Source: Phoronis ovalis
Taxonomy: Eukaryota > Phoronida > Phoronidae
Direction: 5' to 3'
DNA length: 10,856 nt
NCBI GenBank assembly: GCA_028565635.1
Contig: JAOXYB010059145.1
Span: 1 to 10,856 of the forward strand
Positions 8,601 to 10,856 of this stretch are shown here, piece by piece; position 1 is the stretch's first letter; every line of letters begins with the position of its first letter. A program made the position numbers and the translations under genes. The notes under the pieces are model-generated. The model was not told where the DNA came from. It ran no database searches and saw nothing but the letters and a program-made list of their open reading frames with translations.

Positions 8601-10300
8601 GATTTCAATGAATTTAGACCAAGTGATTTTCAAAGTATGCTAATTAATGGAGGGATAGTGGAATGAAACCAAATTAATCCATGCTCATTTATTTAAACTC
8701 TGTGTGAAGAAAACTTTGTAGGTGAAAGATGACAAAATTTCTATAGATACGAAAGTCAGTTAATTTATTTTTTTTATCCCTTGTTACCTAAATGAAGTTG
8801 TAACTCACCCATTCCCCATGAACAGCCAGTGTCTACTTCTGTTGTACTGATTAGTGCAGATATTTCAGTGTCTGCTTGCTGTATCACTTCTAACTCTTTC
8901 TCTTGCTTTTCTCTTAATTGTTTCATTTCTGTAATGGATAGTTCAGCTTCATCTTCTTGATCTTCTTCTGGACCCTAGAATATATATATGATTATGTATA
9001 TAAGTAATCAGATCCTTTCTAGTTAGCTTCAAGGAGATATTCTGAGAAAATATAAGATTTGAGGATTAGCCTAAAATTCAATGCATTAAAAATTATCAGT
9101 TTTTTTGTCCAAAAATTATTTCATTTATTTGTTTATAAAAATGTCATGTAAATGATACATAATGAAGAATTATTTATCAACTACCCAGTTTGCAGCAGAA
9201 CAAGTACAATTTAGTGCTGCAATAAAATATGTTATTTTTCATTGTGTGAATGCTACATTGACAGCATATCCTCCTAGTGGTGAAGATGAGAAACAGCAAT
9301 TAGAGAGGGTTCTATTGAATCAGGACAACAGATTTACTGACATCAATGCTATCGTTTGGTATTTTTCTTAAAAGATGTCAATCAGGTATACCTTTAAGGA
9401 ATAGAATATTAGTTTGAATGACCAGCATTATAGAACACTTTGAATGACAAAAGTTTAGAAAAGTTTGAAACAAACAAACATCTGAAAACCCTGATGCTTT
9501 CCATTTCCTGAAGATATGGTCTTTAACTGATTGGTTACCCAATTTAGCTGTAGGGTTAGTCTAGACTAGGTTGTTAACATGATGCTATAACAATTTTCTA
9601 CCAAGCCAGTTTATAGCCAACATACCTGCAAAATATGCAGCCTGGAGCTGCCACCAAATTTCACCACATGCCCCACTCTTATTCTGTAATAAGTCCACGG
9701 ATTTAATTTAGCCTTATTTGCCCATGTTCCATGAGTACTGTCAAGATCATACAAGTACCATCCTACTTCATGTTTTTCAGTTTTAACAGCACAATACTGA
9801 AGTACAGCATGGTATCGTGATAAACTAGGATGTTCCATAGTAATGTCACAACTAGGTAAACGTCCAAAAACATAAAAAGGTTTATTTGTTAAGTCCACTG
9901 TGTCTACAATTGTTCCAGATTTTAGAACTTCAAATGAATAATTATCATTACAGAGACCACTCCAACTTGGTTCTTTATAAGCTATAGGAGTCTTTTGTTG
10001 TTCAAGTAATTCAGCAGCCGCTATTTTTGATTCCACAGATTTGTTAGGAGCATCTTTAGATTTTGTACTTGATTTCAAATTGTCAGCATTCTTTTCTTCC
10101 TTTTTTGTAACATCAACTTTGATTGTCACTTCTTTACTGTCCTCTGTATCTAAGACATTTTTCTTATGTGGTTTCTTTAATCCAGGTCTTGGACCAAATA
10201 ACATTGGCTTTTTAAAGCCCACAATTGCAGGTGGTGGTAGCATACGTTCACTTGAAGAATCAGGCAGTTTATTTTCATGTTTCTCTGTCACTGTTTTCAT
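2599..10300 (-). CDS. SLC4A1AP: Kanadaptin (SLC4A1AP family), complete 11-exon coding region
   Basis: CDS = join of minus-strand exons 10300-9626, 8974-8809, 8555-8378, 6629-6487, 6163-6003, 5182-5113, 4874-4685, 4510-4420, 4091-3854, 3120-2965 and 2648-2599: 2118 nt, 705 aa plus stop. Human kanadaptin is somewhat longer, mainly in poorly conserved tails. An FHA domain spans about 121-223 (GR 146-147, SRYH 161-164, HGTWAN 190-195). A kanadaptin-type dsRNA-binding fold spans about 304-385 ([11 protein letters not shown], then [17 protein letters not shown]). It is followed by a basic [12 protein letters not shown] stretch, a coiled-coil region about 430-520, an acidic run (574-581) and the conserved C terminus [10 protein letters not shown]...KFGY. 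Kanadaptin was first described as a kidney anion-exchanger adaptor and later found mostly nuclear; its molecular role is unsettled. All ten introns are GT-AG and every junction keeps frame. The N-terminal boundary is the least certain part. Confidence 0.93.
2649..2964 (-). other. Kanadaptin intron 10
   Basis: A 316-bp GT-AG intron without a coding frame. It contains one perfect 7-bp inverted repeat, ACCAAGC-CT-GCTTGGT (2788-2803), and nothing else recognised. Confidence 0.75.
2965..3120 (-). CDS. SLC4A1AP: Kanadaptin coding exon 10
   Basis: Acceptor TTGTTGAAG|ATAAAC and donor CAAAAG|GTAAGG; phase 1 both sides. Residues 638-689 are Ser/Pro/Lys-rich ([16 protein letters not shown]), then [16 protein letters not shown], which matches the conserved DPDY-W-PP motif near the C terminus of the family. 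The acceptor has a poor pyrimidine tract, but frame and motif fix it. Confidence 0.88.
3121..3853 (-). other. Kanadaptin intron 9
   Basis: A 733-bp intron with a very AT-rich block at about 3425-3525 and a 5-bp hairpin TGGTC-TGC-GACCA (3610-3622). The short open frames here have no conserved features. Confidence 0.7.
3854..4091 (-). CDS. SLC4A1AP: Kanadaptin coding exon 9 (acidic linker)
   Basis: Acceptor CTGTTTCAG|GTTGGG and donor TTTCAAG|GTTTGT; phase 0 in, phase 1 out. Residues 559-637 hold a run of seven glutamates (574-580) and a Lys/Glu/Thr-rich disordered stretch. The human protein has an acidic run at the matching place. The donor is somewhat weaker than the others. Confidence 0.85.
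4196..4211. repeat. Perfect 16-bp palindrome
   Basis: TGACTGATATCAGTCA reads identically on both strands and has no spacer. It lies in intron 8, 46 bp from the TTAA-flanked element. No function is assigned. Confidence 0.6.
4258..4387. mobile_element. MITE-like element with TTAA ends and ~18-bp terminal inverted repeats
   Basis: The segment begins TTAAGGGGGTAGGACCTG and ends with the near reverse complement (revcomp of the right end: TTAAGGGGGTGGGACTCG). Over 22 positions at each end there are 3 mismatches. TTAA at both edges is the target-site duplication of piggyBac-type transposases, so a 130-bp non-autonomous piggyBac-like MITE is the likeliest reading. It is far too short to encode a transposase. 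If TTAA belongs to the repeat rather than to a duplication, another superfamily is possible. Confidence 0.65.
4420..4510 (-). CDS. SLC4A1AP: Kanadaptin coding exon 8
   Basis: Acceptor CTTTTAG|GTCAGA and donor CCAGTG|GTAAGG; phase 2 in, phase 0 out. Residues 528-558 are polar, then [17 protein letters not shown]. This block is weakly conserved; support comes from clean splice sites and frame continuity on both sides. Confidence 0.83.
4685..4874 (-). CDS. SLC4A1AP: Kanadaptin coding exon 7
   Basis: Acceptor TCTTATAG|CAAGCT and donor CTAAAAAA|GTAAGT; phase 1 in, phase 2 out. Residues 465-527 contain [18 protein letters not shown], then a helical [20 protein letters not shown] segment and INLPELKK. 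All three align with the human protein in the same order. Confidence 0.92.
5113..5182 (-). CDS. SLC4A1AP: Kanadaptin coding exon 6 (coiled coil)
   Basis: A 70-nt exon with acceptor TTGTTTAG|ACCTCC and donor GCGG|GTATGA. It codes [20 protein letters not shown] (residues 442-461) and onwards, a heptad-like amphipathic helix. It was found by extending exon 5 in frame and matching the LVAKLNDAE-type block of the family. Confidence 0.88.
5183..6002 (-). other. Kanadaptin intron 5
   Basis: An 820-bp AT-rich intron containing a short CA tract (5528-5542) running into an AT tract. No conserved frame or RNA gene was recognised. Confidence 0.7.
5528..5560. repeat. Short (CA)n/(TA)n microsatellite
   Basis: About seven CA units (5528-5542) are followed directly by an AT-rich alternating tract. 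It is short and typical of intronic simple sequence. Confidence 0.7.
6003..6163 (-). CDS. SLC4A1AP: Kanadaptin coding exon 5
   Basis: Acceptor GTTACAG|AAAGTC and donor ACTTTG|GTAAGT; phase 1 in, phase 0 out. Residues 388-441 include a five-lysine run (possible nuclear localisation signal) and the signature [20 protein letters not shown], one of the best conserved kanadaptin blocks. The open frames on the plus strand here are shadows of this exon. Confidence 0.94.
6164..6486 (-). other. Kanadaptin intron 4
   Basis: A 323-bp AT-rich GT-AG intron between exons 4 and 5. I see no repeat, RNA gene or conserved frame in it. Confidence 0.7.
6487..6629 (-). CDS. SLC4A1AP: Kanadaptin coding exon 4 (second half of dsRNA-binding fold)
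   Basis: Acceptor ATTTACAG|ATTGCC and donor AACATG|GTAATG; phase 2 in, phase 1 out. It codes residues 341-387, including [11 protein letters not shown] and the basic helix-2 segment [18 protein letters not shown], where dsRNA contacts are expected in this fold. Confidence 0.93.
6650..7221. repeat. Long inverted repeat, ~265-bp arms, 29-bp loop
   Basis: The left arm (about 6650-6916) and the right arm (6946 to about 7221) are reverse complements along their whole length, roughly three-quarters identical by eye. Perfect blocks include a 16-bp centre (ACATGTAATAAGACAA at 6901-6916 against 6946-6961) and 20 bp at 6743-6762 against 7104-7123. The inner ~55 bp are nearly 90% matched. Outer ends share GG(T/C)AGGTAG(C/A)AC. 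Neither arm keeps a full open frame. It may be a foldback element or two copies of one element inserted head to head. Confidence 0.85.
7515..8302. mobile_element. Probable dispersed repeat (non-autonomous element)
   Basis: The segment opens ACTAGCCGATACCCG, with a strong 7-bp hairpin CCCGTAA-AA-TTACGGG (7525-7540). It closes with the repetitive GGACGGACACTCGAG followed by TTTAGTAGTATAGATA. Such ACTAGC-GATACCCG starts and GGACGGACA-CTCGAGATTTA-TATAGATA ends are, from general experience, typical of high-copy interspersed repeats in invertebrate genomes. No open frame, clear target-site duplication or terminal inverted repeat was found, so family and exact edges are unknown. Confidence 0.45.
8378..8555 (-). 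CDS. SLC4A1AP: Kanadaptin coding exon 3 (first half of dsRNA-binding fold)
   Basis: Acceptor TCTTCAG|GTGAAG and donor GTAGA|GTAAGT; phase 1 in, phase 2 out. It codes residues 281-339, with helix 1 of the dsRNA-binding fold ([14 protein letters not shown]) and its first strands ([15 protein letters not shown]). The Met-like codon near the acceptor is not needed, because the frame enters from exon 2. Confidence 0.92.
8809..8974 (-). CDS. SLC4A1AP: Kanadaptin coding exon 2
   Basis: Acceptor ATTCTAG|GGTCCA and donor ATGG|GTGAG. It codes [13 protein letters not shown], a glutamate/lysine-rich helix and CSWGM (residues 226-280, plus the first base of codon 281). The opening GPEED and the closing C-W-G-M match conserved positions of the family. 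Confidence 0.92.
8975..9625 (-). other. Kanadaptin intron 1
   Basis: A 651-bp intron. It contains a plus-strand open frame of 69 codons (9162-9371) that I cannot identify and a 12-bp palindrome TAGTCTAGACTA (9557-9568). No repeat element was recognised. Confidence 0.75.
9626..10300 (-). CDS. SLC4A1AP: Kanadaptin coding exon 1 (N terminus and FHA domain)
   Basis: Residues 1-225, ending in phase 0 at donor TTTTGCAG|GTATG. Residues 1-105 are low-complexity and lysine-rich. Conserved sequence starts at YKEPSWSG (108-115) and the FHA domain is complete in this exon. The Met at 10300 is the first in frame after a TAG at 10321-10319 and has A at -3. A possible acceptor (TTTTTTACTATAG) ends at 10319, so the open frame could instead continue from an upstream exon (entering at 10318). 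Confidence 0.9.
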
Positions 10301-10548
10301 ACTGTCATCTACATTTTTCTATAGTAAAAAATCATGAATTGTCACATATTTAAGGTAATTCATAACATCAAGGATTGCTTTGCTCTGTTTTCCATATAGC
10401 TTACAATATACTTCAGTACAATTTGAAACATTATACAATAGGCATAGGTCCTTGTCGTTTTTAAATGTGTATTATCTAATTTTCTTTAGTCATACAGTAT
10501 ATAAATATGGCCAAATTGAATTAATACTTATTAATAGAGTGCCTTTTC
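10301..10548 (-). other. Kanadaptin 5' flank, 5' UTR or first-intron sequence
   Basis: AT-rich sequence directly upstream of the kanadaptin start. It contains a possible splice acceptor ending at 10319 and two tiny upstream ATG frames. No CpG-rich promoter like that of DARS2 is visible, which leaves open that transcription starts outside the window. Confidence 0.45.
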
Positions 10549-10700
10549 GCAACCTCTGGAAAAAATTATATTTAGGGAAACCACCATCACTCCCTCTGGA
10601 GCTTGCCTTTTGTCTTCTTGAAAAAATGTTTGTACCCTATGGAAATTGTTTTGGGACCCTCTGTAAAAGAAGTTTTGCACCCCTGGAAAAAGTCTCTATG
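10549..10700. repeat. Degenerate ~22-bp tandem repeat
   Basis: Units resembling G(T/C)ACCCTCTGGAAAAAGTTTT recur with starts near 10549, 10590, 10612, 10632, 10654 and 10678. Examples are GTACCCTATGGAAATTGTTT, GGACCCTCTGTAAAAGAAGT and CACCCCTGGAAAAAGT. The period of 20-24 bp is not a multiple of three and units differ by small indels, arguing against a coding repeat. Confidence 0.6.
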
Positions 10701-10791
10701 GGCTATGTGCTATCTATGCCCCCTACCTACTTTTCGTGGATTATATAAAAGGTATTAAGGACCAAGGCAAGGGGATGAGTAGTCCTAGCTT

Positions 10792-10831
10792 TATGACCCT
10801 ACTATCTTGCCTACGGCATAGTAGGGTCATA
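10792..10831. repeat. Perfect 14-bp hairpin with 12-base loop
   Basis: TATGACCCTACTAT (10792-10805) is the exact reverse complement of ATAGTAGGGTCATA (10818-10831), with loop CTTGCCTACGGC. A 14-bp perfect stem is unlikely by chance in so short a region and suggests the end or core of a repeat element that may extend past the window. Confidence 0.7.
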
Positions 10832-10856
10832 GTTCACATAATGCAAATAGGTGGAA

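Noticed and set aside
10041-10337. 98-codon plus-strand open frame opposite kanadaptin exon 1
   Set aside because: It is antisense to the lysine-rich N-terminal region; its S/F/L-rich content mirrors that composition, and it lacks any domain.
10380-10748. 122-codon plus-strand open frame upstream of kanadaptin
   Set aside because: Its second half is the degenerate 22-bp tandem repeat, whose period is not a multiple of three. The protein has no coherent motif, so it is an accidental opening.
10742-10752. TATATAAAAGG, a good TATA-box match on the plus strand
   Set aside because: No plus-strand gene start follows within the window and it sits beside repeat sequence; on its own it is not evidence of a promoter.
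1-10856. tRNA, rRNA, CRISPR, viral or bacterial features
   Set aside because: None were seen; the sequence is explained by two animal nuclear genes, introns and eukaryotic repeats.

Overview
The window looks like nuclear DNA of an invertebrate animal. It is AT-rich, carries a spliced gene with canonical GT-AG introns, and holds two animal genes that can be recognised by protein sequence. A lophotrochozoan such as a mollusc would fit the style of the repeats, but that placement is a guess. No viral, prokaryotic or toxin gene was seen.

Layout. Positions 1-106 hold a short CpG-containing promoter and leader. Positions 107-2071 (+) are an uninterrupted 654-codon gene for the mitochondrial aspartyl-tRNA synthetase (DARS2). 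Positions 2072-2598 are intergenic and hold the 3' ends of both genes, each with a poly(A) signal. Positions 2599-10300 (-) are a complete kanadaptin gene (SLC4A1AP family). I assembled it by hand into 11 coding exons totalling 2118 nt (705 aa plus stop), with every junction GT-AG and in phase. Positions 10301-10856 are the upstream flank of kanadaptin, or possibly its first intron, with a degenerate ~22-bp tandem repeat and a 14-bp perfect hairpin.

The two genes are convergent (tail to tail), and their predicted 3' ends do not overlap. No functional link is evident. One charges mitochondrial tRNA-Asp. The other is a nuclear/cytoplasmic FHA plus dsRNA-binding-fold protein of poorly defined role.

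The unusual content sits mostly in kanadaptin introns. Intron 3, which splits the dsRNA-binding domain, holds a ~570-bp near-palindrome with ~265-bp arms and a ~790-bp dispersed-repeat-like segment. Intron 8 holds a 130-bp TTAA-flanked MITE-like element and a perfect 16-bp palindrome. Intron 1 holds an unexplained 69-codon open frame. The intronless state of DARS2 beside an intron-rich neighbour is also notable. I found no convincing new biological system. The long intronic hairpin is the best candidate for something with a real effect.
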